Assembly: GCA_017858365.1 (NCBI GenBank)
Contig: JAFMBQ010000004.1
Location: forward strand, 1 to 33,781
Origin: Algoriphagus sp.
GTDB lineage: Bacteria > Bacteroidota > Bacteroidia > Cytophagales > Cyclobacteriaceae
Length of the DNA: 33,781 bases
Reading direction: 5' to 3'
Part shown: positions 8,020 through 18,105 of the stretch, piece by piece
Numbering within the stretch: the stretch's first letter is position 1
Layout of the letters: the number at the start of each line of letters is the position of its first letter
Notes under the pieces: generated by a model
Seen by the model: the letters and a program-made list of their open reading frames with translations, nothing else
Database searches by the model: none
What the model was told of the DNA's origin: nothing
Made by a program: the position numbers and the translations under genes

Positions 8020-10449
8020 ATGATGAAGAAATTTTTTAATAAAATAGGAACCTGGATTAAAGGAAAACTGAACCTGATCAAGCCAGGTGCTTTTGCCATT
8101 AAAGGAGCAGTCATTGGATTGTTGGTTCTAACCTTGATCATGTTTGTGATCGAAGTGGTAGGAATGAGCATCAATGGCAAAGATTCTTGGATTCTGGTTT
8201 TTGCGCTACTTATCCTACTTGCCGTTTCGCTCATTGCTTTCCTTTCGGCGAAGCTGATCAAGTTGATTTTTGAAATCCCTCGGAGTTATAAGTTGGCGTT
8301 GATTGCTTGTGCTATTTTACTTTCATTAATTCGGTTAAATGATGAGCGCTTTACGGTTTTTCTAATCGTAGTTTTCTCTCTTTTTGGTGCTGGGATTGCC
8401 ATGTTTTGGAAAGGGCATTTCAAGAAGCTAACCACTCCAAAAAAAGTGGTGGCTAGTTTAGGCTCCTTCTTGGGTCTTGCGGGAATAAGCTGTTTGATCT
8501 ATTTTGGAAGTATCCGTGGATTAGAAATCGATGAACAGATTAACGCTGCCAAACTCACCGAAGATAGGGTTTCATCAATAGAAGCAGCCTCTCCAGCGGC
8601 GGATGGAAACTTTCAGTTTACCACCTTTACCTATGGCTCTGGAAAAGACATTCGAAGAGAAGAATTTGCCGAAGGCGCTACCTACCAAACCGAGTCTGTG
8701 GATGGGCGAGCTTTTCTGGACAATTGGAAAAAGCTTGGAGGCTGGTGGAGGGAGAAGTATTGGGGATTTGGAGCAAAGGAATTGCCGCTCAATGCACGAG
8801 TATGGATGCCAGAGGGCAAAGGCCCTTTTCCTTTGGTTTTGGTCGTACATGGCAATCACTTGATGCAAGACTTTTCGGATCCAGGTTATGATTACTTAGG
8901 TGAGTTTTTAGCTTCCCGAGGGATGATTTTAGCCTCCGTCGATGAGAATTTCATCAATGCATCTTGGACGGATCTTTTTGGTCGATTGGAAAAAGAGAAT
9001 GATGCCCGTGGTTGGATTTTGCTTGAGCATTTAAGAGTTTGGGATGAATGGAATAAAGATGAATCCCATCCACTTTTTGGCAAAGCCGATATGGATAAAA
9101 TTGCTTTGATGGGGCATTCTCGTGGTGGGGAAGCGGTAGGTCATGCAGCGATGCTCAATGACTTGGAATATTATCCGGATGACGCATCTATCAAACTGGG
9201 GTACCATTTCAACATCAAAGGCATTGTGGCTATAGCTCCTGTAGACGGGCAGTACAAGCCAGGAGGTTCAGGGACGAAATTTGAAAACGTGAATTACTTG
9301 ACTTTTCATGGAGCTCAGGATGCCGATGTGACTTCTTTTGCTGGAGCAATGCAATATGAGCGAATCAAATTCACTGATAGCGCCTACCATTTCAAATCGG
9401 CAGTCTACATCTCTGGAGCTAATCATGGGCAATTCAACACTTCTTGGGGTGACAATGATTATGGGGTGACTTTCAAAGGCATTCTCAACCGAGAACAATT
9501 AATGCCAGTTGCTGAACAAGAGGAAGTAGCAAAAGTATTTATCGGAGCCTTTTTGGAGGTAAGTTTGAATAATCGAGCTGAGTATTTACCGTTATTTACC
9601 GATGCCAGAAAAGGAAAAGATTGGCTTCCAGAGTCGATCTATTTAAGTCAATTTGAAGATTCAAACACTAGGATTTGGGCCGACTTTGAGGAAGATTTTG
9701 AGTTGACGAGCACTTCCACAGGAGGTGTAGCTGATGGGGAGAATTTGAGTGTCTGGAGAGAAGGTGAAATTGAAATGGAGTATGGGAAAAAGGGAAGTCG
9801 GGCAGTTTACCTCGGATGGAATTACGAGAAATTGAATGAAGGAATTGATACACTTTGGAAAGATGAAGCGAAGCCTTCTATTCCTGATTCTGCTTTGGCG
9901 AGCTACTCGATTACTCTTGATTCGATGAGTTTCAGACCGGACTCTACTTCAGTTTTGATCTTTTCTTTGGCAGAATCAACAGAAAGCTCAAATCCAAAAT
10001 CTGAGGGGAAATGGAAGAATGAAAATTCTGAGGATGATGAGGATCAGAATAATGCTACTAATTCAAGCGAAGTGCTAAACAATGAGCTTGACGAAAAGGA
10101 AGAGGACGGAGACGAAATTAAGAAACCTCAAGCACCTTTAGATTTCACAATTATACTTTCAGATTCGACTGGGGAAAAGTTAACTTTTCTGCTTTCTGAA
10201 TTTTCTCATCTCCAGAGGCAGATCAAGTCTAGGGTAATGAAAATCGACTTTTTGGATGAGAATGATCATTCAGAAAATATCTTTCAAACCTTCTTTTTTG
10301 ATCTGGAGAAAATCCGTGTCCTGAATCCAAAATTCAGATTTACTTCACTTCTTGAGATTCGCTTTGAGTTTGATCAAAATGAAAGCGGAGTCATCATTGT
10401 GGATAAGATTGGGCACATGAAAAATTTGAATATTGCAAAGCTTAATTAA
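8020..10449 (+). CDS. Membrane-anchored alpha/beta hydrolase with long C-terminal extension
   Basis: Several N-terminal hydrophobic helices; PLVLVVHGNH; nucleophile elbow GHSRGGE; later ISGANHGQF; acidic low-complexity stretch before the C-terminus. Confidence 0.82.
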   Translation: MMKKFFNKIGTWIKGKLNLIKPGAFAIKGAVIGLLVLTLIMFVIEVVGMSINGKDSWILVFALLILLAVSLIAFLSAKLIKLIFEIPRSYKLALIACAILLSLIRLNDERFTVFLIVVFSLFGAGIAMFWKGHFKKLTTPKKVVASLGSFLGLAGISCLIYFGSIRGLEIDEQINAAKLTEDRVSSIEAASPAADGNFQFTTFTYGSGKDIRREEFAEGATYQTESVDGRAFLDNWKKLGGWWREKYWGFGAKELPLNARVWMPEGKGPFPLVLVVHGNHLMQDFSDPGYDYLGEFLASRGMILASVDENFINASWTDLFGRLEKENDARGWILLEHLRVWDEWNKDESHPLFGKADMDKIALMGHSRGGEAVGHAAMLNDLEYYPDDASIKLGYHFNIKGIVAIAPVDGQYKPGGSGTKFENVNYLTFHGAQDADVTSFAGAMQYERIKFTDSAYHFKSAVYISGANHGQFNTSWGDNDYGVTFKGILNREQLMPVAEQEEVAKVFIGAFLEVSLNNRAEYLPLFTDARKGKDWLPESIYLSQFEDSNTRIWADFEEDFELTSTSTGGVADGENLSVWREGEIEMEYGKKGSRAVYLGWNYEKLNEGIDTLWKDEAKPSIPDSALASYSITLDSMSFRPDSTSVLIFSLAESTESSNPKSEGKWKNENSEDDEDQNNATNSSEVLNNELDEKEEDGDEIKKPQAPLDFTIILSDSTGEKLTFLLSEFSHLQRQIKSRVMKIDFLDENDHSENIFQTFFFDLEKIRVLNPKFRFTSLLEIRFEFDQNESGVIIVDKIGHMKNLNIAKLN

Positions 10450-10581
10450 GTCTCTATTAAACAAATGTATGCACTCTATCAAAATCATCACAAGATATTT
10501 ACTTCGTTAATGCGATTAGCCCTTGAAAATTCAACAATTTGTAAGAACTTTATTTTTAATAAATAACACACAATTTTTTTT

Positions 10582-13350
10582 ATGAATAATTTTGAGAGTA
10601 AAATATGGAGGATTTTATCCTTCATTTTCTTAGTAGTAGCTGCAAGTGCTTGTCAAAAACCTGAGGGGTTCACAAAAGTGGTCTTGATAGAAGGAATTGA
10701 TGAGCCAATGGCAATGACATTTCTTCCAGATAATCGAATTCTTTTTGTGGAAAGAAAAGGTGCTGTGAAGATTTTGGATCAAAAAACCAGAAAAATTTGG
10801 CTAGCTGCTACGATTCCGGTTTCTACCAAATACACCAATAAAGAAGGACTCGTAATCGAATCTGAAGAAGGAATAATGGGAGTGGTCGTTGATCCAGATT
10901 TTGAAAAAACCCCATGGGTGTATATTTATTTTGCAGACCCTGAAGAGCCCCAACATGTGTTGGCGAGATATGATCTAAATGGGAGTACCATAGATGAGGC
11001 ATCGAAAAAAATTCTTTTGGTTGTTCCAATACAAAGGGGTGTTAATCATACTGGAGGTAAAATGGTTTTCGATCAAGAAGGAAATCTTTACCTAACTATT
11101 GGAAATAACACGATAAACCCGAGATCAGGAACTTCCAGCTTGGATGAACGACCAGGATTTGAAAAGGCCGATGATCAAAGAACTGCCGGGAATACCAATG
11201 ATTTGAGAGGTAAAATTCTAAGAATCCATCCTGAAGACGATGGAACTTACACGATTCCAAAAGGGAATTTATTCCCAGAGGGTACTGAAAGGACCAGACC
11301 TGAAATTTATACTATGGGTCATAGAAACCCTTGGAAGGTTAGCCTGGATAGTGAAACGGGATATATGTATTGGGGAGAAATAGGGCCTGACTCTGATGCT
11401 GATTCGATTGGGGGATCTAAGGGGTATGATGAATTTAATCAGGCCAAAGGACCTGGCTTTTTTGGATGGCCATATTTCATTGGAGATAATCAGGCGTACA
11501 AGAGACATGACTTTTCTACGGGCACATATGGCGAGCCATTTGATGTGAATAATCCAGTGAATGAATCTGTAAATAACACGGGTATAAGAGAGTTGCCTAC
11601 TCCTGTGGTACCTGCTTTTATCTGGTATCCTTATGATGTTTCGGAAGACTTTCCATTGTTGGAAAGCTCTTCAAGAAGTGCCACTGGAGGTCCGGTGTTC
11701 AGAAGGAAAGATTTTGATAAAGAAGCTCCCTATGTTTTTCCAGCCTACTACGAGGGAAAATGGTTAATCGTAGATTTTATGCGAGGCTGGATTATGTCTG
11801 TGAGCATGGATGATAATGGAGATTATAAATCTATGGAGAGATTCCTTCCAGAGGAGACATTTAGTTCCGCAATTGACATGGATTTTGGTCCAGATGGAGC
11901 GCTGTATATTCTTGAATATGGCGAAGGTTGGTTCAAAAGAAATCGCGATTCTAGAATAGTGAAAATCGAATATAATAGAGGAAATAGAAGACCAAATGTG
12001 AATGTAAGGGCTGATAAATTAGCTGGTGCCGTTCCATTTACTGTAAACCTCACCTCAGAGGGAACCAATGATGATGATAATTATGATAAGGGGAAACTTA
12101 CCTACAGTTGGGAGATTACTTCTGATAATGGAACTGCAATAAATCTAAAGGGAGCAGATGTGTCTTATATTTTTAAGGCAGCTGGCGCTTATAAAGTAAC
12201 ACTGACTGTTACGGATACTAAGGGGATATCTAATTCGGCAAGCCTTGACTTAGTGGCTGGAAATGATCAGCCTGCGGTAAGTATTGATTTCAAAGGGAAA
12301 AATAAGACCTTCTATTTTGGAGAGAAGTCATTTGATTATAAAGTAATAGTGACTGATAAAGAGGATGGTAGTACGGCCAATGGCTCCATCAAGAAAGAGG
12401 AAGTAGCCATTACTTTTGATTATGTTCCAGCTGGCTTTGATCCAATCGAGCTGGCATCAAAACATAGTGGAGCTGAAACAAATGCTGTTCTAAATATTGG
12501 ACGTAACCTCATCGAATCAAGTCGTTGTACATCTTGTCATCAATTTGATTCGACTTCAGTTGGTCCAAGCTATGCTGCAGTTGCCAAAAAGTATCCAAAT
12601 ACTCCTGCAAATGTCAACATGTTGGTAAAGAAGATAATTAATGGAGGAAGCGGTGTTTGGGGAGAATATGCTATGAGTGCCCACCCACAGCTTTCTGAAG
12701 CTGACGCAAAGCGTATGGTGAAGTATATTTTTAGCTTAAATGAGGATCAGTCCACCGTATCATCACTTTCATTGGAGGGAAAAATTTACCCTGAGGTACC
12801 AGAAGGAGAAGATGGTCAGGGAGGATATTTACTCAGAGCTTATTATTCAGATAAAGGATCGGGAAATGTCACCTCTTTATCCGGTGAAGATTTTGTGGCT
12901 TTGAGAAATCCATACCTAGACCCTCAGCTAGCTGAAATAAGGAAAGGCGTTCAATTAGTGACAAAACCTAGCGTCAATTTCTTTATGGTGGGAGATCAAT
13001 CCCACATTGGGTTCAAAGAAATCGATATGACAGGCATCAAAGAAATCATGCTCTATCTAGGAATTAGTGACCGTGATCTAGCTAAAGGAGCTTCGGTTGA
13101 AATCCGATTGGACTCCCCTACTGGCAAATTAATTGGCCAGACTGACAAAGTCACTGAAGCTCCAAATAGTAGTTTTAGACCAGCTGCTGGTGTTTCAAAA
13201 TTTGAGTGGAGAAGACAAAATTCTGCAAAATCATCAGCCACCGTATCTCCTGTAAGCGGTAAACATGATATTTACTTTGTTTTCAAAAATCCAAAAGCGA
13301 AAGCCGAAGAAGTCTTGGTTTCTGTTAATGAAATTCAATTCAAAAACTAG
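10582..13350 (+). CDS. Lipoprotein: sugar dehydrogenase (GSDH/PQQ-type) - PKD domain - cytochrome c - C-terminal CBM6-like region
   Basis: Lipobox-like SACQK; GSDH-like GIMGVVVDPDFEKTPWVYIYFA, MGHRNPWKVSLD; PKD-like YSWEITSDNG...AGAYKVTLTVTDTKG; heme motif CTSCHQFD; beta-rich C-terminus. Confidence 0.88.
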   Translation: MNNFESKIWRILSFIFLVVAASACQKPEGFTKVVLIEGIDEPMAMTFLPDNRILFVERKGAVKILDQKTRKIWLAATIPVSTKYTNKEGLVIESEEGIMGVVVDPDFEKTPWVYIYFADPEEPQHVLARYDLNGSTIDEASKKILLVVPIQRGVNHTGGKMVFDQEGNLYLTIGNNTINPRSGTSSLDERPGFEKADDQRTAGNTNDLRGKILRIHPEDDGTYTIPKGNLFPEGTERTRPEIYTMGHRNPWKVSLDSETGYMYWGEIGPDSDADSIGGSKGYDEFNQAKGPGFFGWPYFIGDNQAYKRHDFSTGTYGEPFDVNNPVNESVNNTGIRELPTPVVPAFIWYPYDVSEDFPLLESSSRSATGGPVFRRKDFDKEAPYVFPAYYEGKWLIVDFMRGWIMSVSMDDNGDYKSMERFLPEETFSSAIDMDFGPDGALYILEYGEGWFKRNRDSRIVKIEYNRGNRRPNVNVRADKLAGAVPFTVNLTSEGTNDDDNYDKGKLTYSWEITSDNGTAINLKGADVSYIFKAAGAYKVTLTVTDTKGISNSASLDLVAGNDQPAVSIDFKGKNKTFYFGEKSFDYKVIVTDKEDGSTANGSIKKEEVAITFDYVPAGFDPIELASKHSGAETNAVLNIGRNLIESSRCTSCHQFDSTSVGPSYAAVAKKYPNTPANVNMLVKKIINGGSGVWGEYAMSAHPQLSEADAKRMVKYIFSLNEDQSTVSSLSLEGKIYPEVPEGEDGQGGYLLRAYYSDKGSGNVTSLSGEDFVALRNPYLDPQLAEIRKGVQLVTKPSVNFFMVGDQSHIGFKEIDMTGIKEIMLYLGISDRDLAKGASVEIRLDSPTGKLIGQTDKVTEAPNSSFRPAAGVSKFEWRRQNSAKSSATVSPVSGKHDIYFVFKNPKAKAEEVLVSVNEIQFKN

Positions 13351-13425
13351 TTTAAATAAAGTTGAATCTACTCCCTTTGGAGTTTCTTGCGATCTGGTGG
13401 ATGCTTGAAGGAGATGGATTGTAAA

Positions 13426-13465
13426 CCAAAAAAGTCTCAGACCATTCGGTCTGAGACTTTTTTGG
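13426..13465. terminator. Bidirectional intrinsic terminator between convergent genes
   Basis: CCAAAAAAGTCTCAGACC-ATTC-GGTCTGAGACTTTTTTGG: perfect 18-bp inverted repeat with 4-nt loop and A/T tracts on both sides, located between convergent ORFs. Confidence 0.93.
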
Positions 13466-13467
13466 AC

Positions 13468-16400
13468 TTAGTTTTCATTGATTCTAGTGGTGTCAGGCTT
13501 TGCCGGTGTTTTGGTTTTGGGCAAGAATCCTTTTAGTAATTTCTTAGCCTCTTCCACGGCCTTATCTTTAGATCCACTCACTTGCTGCTGTAGTTCCTTT
13601 TTTACACTATCCTGAATCAATTCAGCTTTAAGTTTTAGCTCCTGTTTGATGCTATCCTGTGCAACATTGAATTGCTCTGTAGCTTTTGATTGAAGGGACT
13701 GAGTTTCGCCGGATATCCGGGCTTTGAGCGCATTGCTCAGTAGCGCTTCCATACTATTTCCTCCAGCCAAAGCTATTTTCGGAGAATTATAATTTCCTGT
13801 TAGATTTAATGCTAAAGGAATCATTGAGTTTTCATCCATTTGCGTTCCCGATATAGTAGCTAAGATTGCATTGGCTTGTGCTCCAAACTTACCAGCTGGT
13901 ACCAGCATATTGATTAGGTAATTTAAGGAGCCATCAAAGCCTGCAGAGCCTTGAATGTTGGCTTGATAATCCCACAGTTTGACATCAAACGGGCGGACAT
14001 CCATTACCCCATTTTCGATCGAGATTGGAATGGAGATATTTTTGAGCTGAAGTGTATTGACATCTTTCAATCGGGTAAGACTAGTAATTCCCTCCAGAAT
14101 TTTACTGTCTTTCAACGCCGTCTCTGCCACTTTCAAAAGCCCTTTACCATCCAAACTGGAAAGAATAGGCATCATATCCTGACCTAATATTCCTGATAGA
14201 TTAATATTGGTATTGAACCGTCCCGAAAGATTCTGAGCAATTGGCGCAAAAGCCTTAATGGTATTGAATGCGATAAAAGACTCTGCTATACTGAGGTCTG
14301 CTATAGACAAATCAAAGTCGAATTTTGGATTACTTAGGTCTCTTGGATCATAGCTGCCATTCAACCCTATCGTTCCACCTAACGTCGTCATGCTCGCATC
14401 TGAAAAAGTCAGGACACCTTCACGTAGCAAAATTTTCCCCTTAATATTTTTCAAGGTCATTTTTTCATACAGAACCTCATCGGCAGTTGCCGCCATTGTG
14501 AAATCAACGTTTTTTGGAAGTTCGATTACACTAAGGCTAGATGTAGTATCCGTGGTTGCGCCTTCGGTCATCCATTCATTTGCATTGAATCGAGGACTTT
14601 TTACCGTTAATTGACCCTGGAGAGTTCCCTCATCGGTGAGGAAATAATTCATGTAGTTCGAAAGTGTGCCGCTGGCCTGAACAGGACTTTGGCCAAGTCT
14701 GGAGTCAAACTCGATTAAGTCGATTCGATCAGGGCTGAAGCTTGCTCGAGCTTTTGAAATCTCCACTCCTTGTGGAACTTCGGTTGAGGAAAATTTGAAC
14801 TGATCTACAGCTAGTGCCCCCCGAGTTTCCAATTGATTATATTTTTTGGCTTCGATGGCTGCATAAGACCCTTTTGTCTTCAAGTCCGCCTGAATTTTAC
14901 CTTCCATTTGAAGCCCATCCATTGGGAAAATTGCTAGGATTTTTTTCAAATCTACTGCTCCTATGATTTCCCCATCCCAGACGAGTTGATCAAAATTCCG
15001 GATTTTCAATTTTCCGCTGATTTTTTCCTCTTCCAGTACGAAACCAAATTGGCTTAAATCAACCAAAAAATCAGACATGTTTCCACTTTGATTTTGAATG
15101 CTTGCATTAATATTCATTTGCTCGATCGGCGCTGGATAATCCGCACTTTTCGCATAGCCATTAGTCAGTAAAAGCTTGGCATCAATGGCCGGGATAACTT
15201 TTGCTACCGAATCATATCTTCCTTTTGCCGAGGCATCCAGAGCTAGATTGCCCTTTAGCGCGAGCCCTTCAATCGGAAAAATAGTGGTGAGCTCTTCTAG
15301 GTTTAATTCACCTTTCAAAGTTCCGTCCATGGTGTAGCTGATCAAATCTTGTAGAAAGAATCTCCCTGAGATCGGATTGCTACCAAAATCCAACTTGAAC
15401 GTAGGAATACTAATTGAAGTATTATCCAAGTTGCTGGTCTCATTTTTTGCCCGAAAGTCAAGATTGATATTTTTCACAGGAAGAGGGAGATCAGGATATT
15501 TGAACATCCCGTCGCTGATGGTCATTCCAATATCGAATGCAGGGAATTTCTCATCGTTGTAAATTCCTTTGACAAACCCTTGAAAAGCCATTGTACCTGA
15601 GGTCTCCAAGCTGGAAAAACTTTCGGTATAAATCCCAGGAACCAAGGAAAGAAGACTTTTAAACGAATTCTCTTTGCCGTCAAAAGCCAAATCGAGCTCA
15701 ATATCATCAGTAGGCATAGCGACATATCCTTTCAAGTCGAAAAGGAAATCGTTGAGTTGGAAATTACCCTCGTCGAAGGAGAATTTCATCTTGTCCATAT
15801 CGACCTGAACGAGTGCATTGCCTTTGAAATCCTTGTTGCTGAGGTAGCTAATTCCTTCATAGCTGATATCTGCTATTGTGGAACTTAGCTCGAGTGGAAG
15901 TGCATAAACTGTACTGGTGAATTCACCAGATCCGCTGGCTTTCAATCCTCCCAAAGCCATAAAATAGTCTAGCTCGCGGTCATCATAGACAAAGTTCAAG
16001 TTATTAACCTCGATGAGGTTAGCCGCGATTTTTAAATTGCTTTCTTCAGCGCTACTTTCATCTTCTGAGGGATTGGTAATGTCATAATTAGCACGACCAT
16101 CTTCTAAAACTTTGACATAAAGGCTTCCCCCATTGAGGTGAATACCCGTCAGAGTGGGATACTCATCAAACAGAACCGATTTGAGATTAAAATCGATCTG
16201 AAGTTCGTTTAGAGCAAGTAAGGTATCTCCTTCGAAAGGCGCATTTCCCACAATTTTGAAATCTTCTACTCCCGCAGAAATATTGGGAAATCTTCTGAAG
16301 AAGCTGAGACTAATATTATCCAAATCATAAATAACCTGAGCATTGATGGACTTGGAGATTTCCTGATCGATCCGTGCAGCGATTTTGTCTTTGTATATGA

Positions 16401-16491
16401 AAGGCAAAGCAAGGGCTGAGATCAAAAGGAAGCCGATAATTCCCGATAGGATAAGAACTGTTTTTTTCATGAATATGTAATTTGAAGCCAT
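13468..16491 (-). CDS. AsmA-like outer-membrane biogenesis/intermembrane transport family protein (likely start MKKTV at about 16470)
   Basis: N-terminal TM helix MKKTVLILSGIIGFLLISALALPFIY, then long beta-rich repeats of the AsmA type, with a C-terminal SGTQMDENSMIPLALNLTGNYNSPKI segment. Confidence 0.85.
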   Translation of the reverse strand: MASNYIFMKKTVLILSGIIGFLLISALALPFIYKDKIAARIDQEISKSINAQVIYDLDNISLSFFRRFPNISAGVEDFKIVGNAPFEGDTLLALNELQIDFNLKSVLFDEYPTLTGIHLNGGSLYVKVLEDGRANYDITNPSEDESSAEESNLKIAANLIEVNNLNFVYDDRELDYFMALGGLKASGSGEFTSTVYALPLELSSTIADISYEGISYLSNKDFKGNALVQVDMDKMKFSFDEGNFQLNDFLFDLKGYVAMPTDDIELDLAFDGKENSFKSLLSLVPGIYTESFSSLETSGTMAFQGFVKGIYNDEKFPAFDIGMTISDGMFKYPDLPLPVKNINLDFRAKNETSNLDNTSISIPTFKLDFGSNPISGRFFLQDLISYTMDGTLKGELNLEELTTIFPIEGLALKGNLALDASAKGRYDSVAKVIPAIDAKLLLTNGYAKSADYPAPIEQMNINASIQNQSGNMSDFLVDLSQFGFVLEEEKISGKLKIRNFDQLVWDGEIIGAVDLKKILAIFPMDGLQMEGKIQADLKTKGSYAAIEAKKYNQLETRGALAVDQFKFSSTEVPQGVEISKARASFSPDRIDLIEFDSRLGQSPVQASGTLSNYMNYFLTDEGTLQGQLTVKSPRFNANEWMTEGATTDTTSSLSVIELPKNVDFTMAATADEVLYEKMTLKNIKGKILLREGVLTFSDASMTTLGGTIGLNGSYDPRDLSNPKFDFDLSIADLSIAESFIAFNTIKAFAPIAQNLSGRFNTNINLSGILGQDMMPILSSLDGKGLLKVAETALKDSKILEGITSLTRLKDVNTLQLKNISIPISIENGVMDVRPFDVKLWDYQANIQGSAGFDGSLNYLINMLVPAGKFGAQANAILATISGTQMDENSMIPLALNLTGNYNSPKIALAGGNSMEALLSNALKARISGETQSLQSKATEQFNVAQDSIKQELKLKAELIQDSVKKELQQQVSGSKDKAVEEAKKLLKGFLPKTKTPAKPDTTRINEN

Positions 16492-16657
16492 TCGAGGATG
16501 GAACTGTAATTATTCCGATCAACAGGGAGCATGTTAAGTATCTACGCAGGATTTAAGAATGAGGACTTATTTCCTAACAAGATTTAAGCCGAATTAGTAG
16601 CATTTTCCTTCAAGAAAAATGTCAATGCCTATCCTTTCGAAGATACAATGCCAAATT

Positions 16658-18010
16658 TTATGACCCTGGAAATGAGATTCCATTCACTCTTCGGTAGAGA
16701 TTGAGTGCATACTTGTCCGTCATTCCGGAAATGAAATCAACTAATGCACGAAGTATGGGGTAAGGATTTACTTCAGCACCCCAACCTTTAAGTGGAAAAT
16801 CCTCCGGAAGTAGCCTTAATATGCTTTTGTCCTGTCCAGAAAAACGCTCCGGAAGGTAGAATTGATGATAAAGAGCTTTTGAAAACACCGAAAGCAATCC
16901 TTCCAAGACTTGAAACCCTGCAGCTTCTTTTTCCAACACAATCTTTGATCGATAAATCAGCCGGACTGATACTTCCGTGATCTTTTGTAAAGCTTTTGCC
17001 GAAGGAATAATATCGGTAAGCGACTTATCAAAATTTCCCTTGCACATGCTTTCCTCATACTGGGCAAACACTTCCACCGTTTCTTGAATTAGCTCGCCGA
17101 TCGCCAGGGCGCGAAGGGCGCCTAGATTTTGGGCATTACTTCGCCCCTCCATTTTTTTACGGTCAAACTTGTCTTTCAAAATTGGTGAAAGGAGCTTTAC
17201 CGTTTCATCAAATCCAACCAGGCCAAGCGTGCATCCGTCCTCCAAGTCGATGATGCTGTAACAAATATCATCTGCAGCCTCAACCAAAAATGCCAGAGGG
17301 TGTCTAAACCAGCATTCTGAACTGGATCGCTCCATGCCTAGTACGGCGGCAAGCTGTTCAAAATCTGTAGCTTGATTTGCAAAATAGCCATACTTTTTTT
17401 GACTTCGTCGGGCGAAATCACGCTGCTGGATCAAACTTGGTCTCGGGTATTTTGTAAATGCTGCCAAAGTAGCATGGGTGAGTTTTAAGCCAAATTGCTT
17501 AGAAGTCAACATTCGAAAGCCCTGAGCATTTCCCTCAAAATTGCAGAGATCGAATAATTGCTCTGGACGGATGTGAGATTCCCAATATTTTCCTGCCGGG
17601 TGAAATTTGAAAAAATCGGAGATTGCCTCCTCTCCAGCATGTCCAAATGGTGGGTTTCCAATGTCATGCGTTAAGGCAGCTGCAGCTACGATGGCACCAA
17701 TATCATAAGCAGTAATGCCTCTATTGCTCAGGTTTGGATATTTTTTGAGTAAAAACTCCCCAGCTATTTTCCCAAGAGATCTTCCTACACTTGACACTTC
17801 AAGACTATGCGTGAGTCTTGTATGAACAAAAGCCTGCTCTGGAAGGGGGAAAACCTGAGTTTTATCTTGAAGATTACGAAAGGGAGCTGAAAAAATAATT
17901 CGATCGTAATCTACTTCAAATTCACTTCGTGTATCCTGAGGCTGTTGTTTGTTCGGAGTATCACCAAATCTCCCCTTGGTGAGGAGGTATTCCCATTTCA
18001 TCATCCCCAA
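16658..18010 (-). CDS. dgt: Deoxyguanosinetriphosphate triphosphohydrolase (dGTPase), HD superfamily
   Basis: RTRSEFEVDYDRIIFSAPFRNLQDKTQVFPL-like N-terminus; VHTRLTHSLEVSSVGRSLG; LTHDIGNPPFGHAGEEAI HD motif; ADDICYSIIDLEDG. Confidence 0.95.
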   Translation of the reverse strand: MGMMKWEYLLTKGRFGDTPNKQQPQDTRSEFEVDYDRIIFSAPFRNLQDKTQVFPLPEQAFVHTRLTHSLEVSSVGRSLGKIAGEFLLKKYPNLSNRGITAYDIGAIVAAAALTHDIGNPPFGHAGEEAISDFFKFHPAGKYWESHIRPEQLFDLCNFEGNAQGFRMLTSKQFGLKLTHATLAAFTKYPRPSLIQQRDFARRSQKKYGYFANQATDFEQLAAVLGMERSSSECWFRHPLAFLVEAADDICYSIIDLEDGCTLGLVGFDETVKLLSPILKDKFDRKKMEGRSNAQNLGALRALAIGELIQETVEVFAQYEESMCKGNFDKSLTDIIPSAKALQKITEVSVRLIYRSKIVLEKEAAGFQVLEGLLSVFSKALYHQFYLPERFSGQDKSILRLLPEDFPLKGWGAEVNPYPILRALVDFISGMTDKYALNLYRRVNGISFPGS

Positions 18011-18105
18011 AAATAAGAAGGTCCTAGCATTATCCCTTACTATAGCAAAGAATCATGCTGGCATGGACCTTGCCTATACCGTAGCAGACTAAACCAACTA
18101 TTTCT

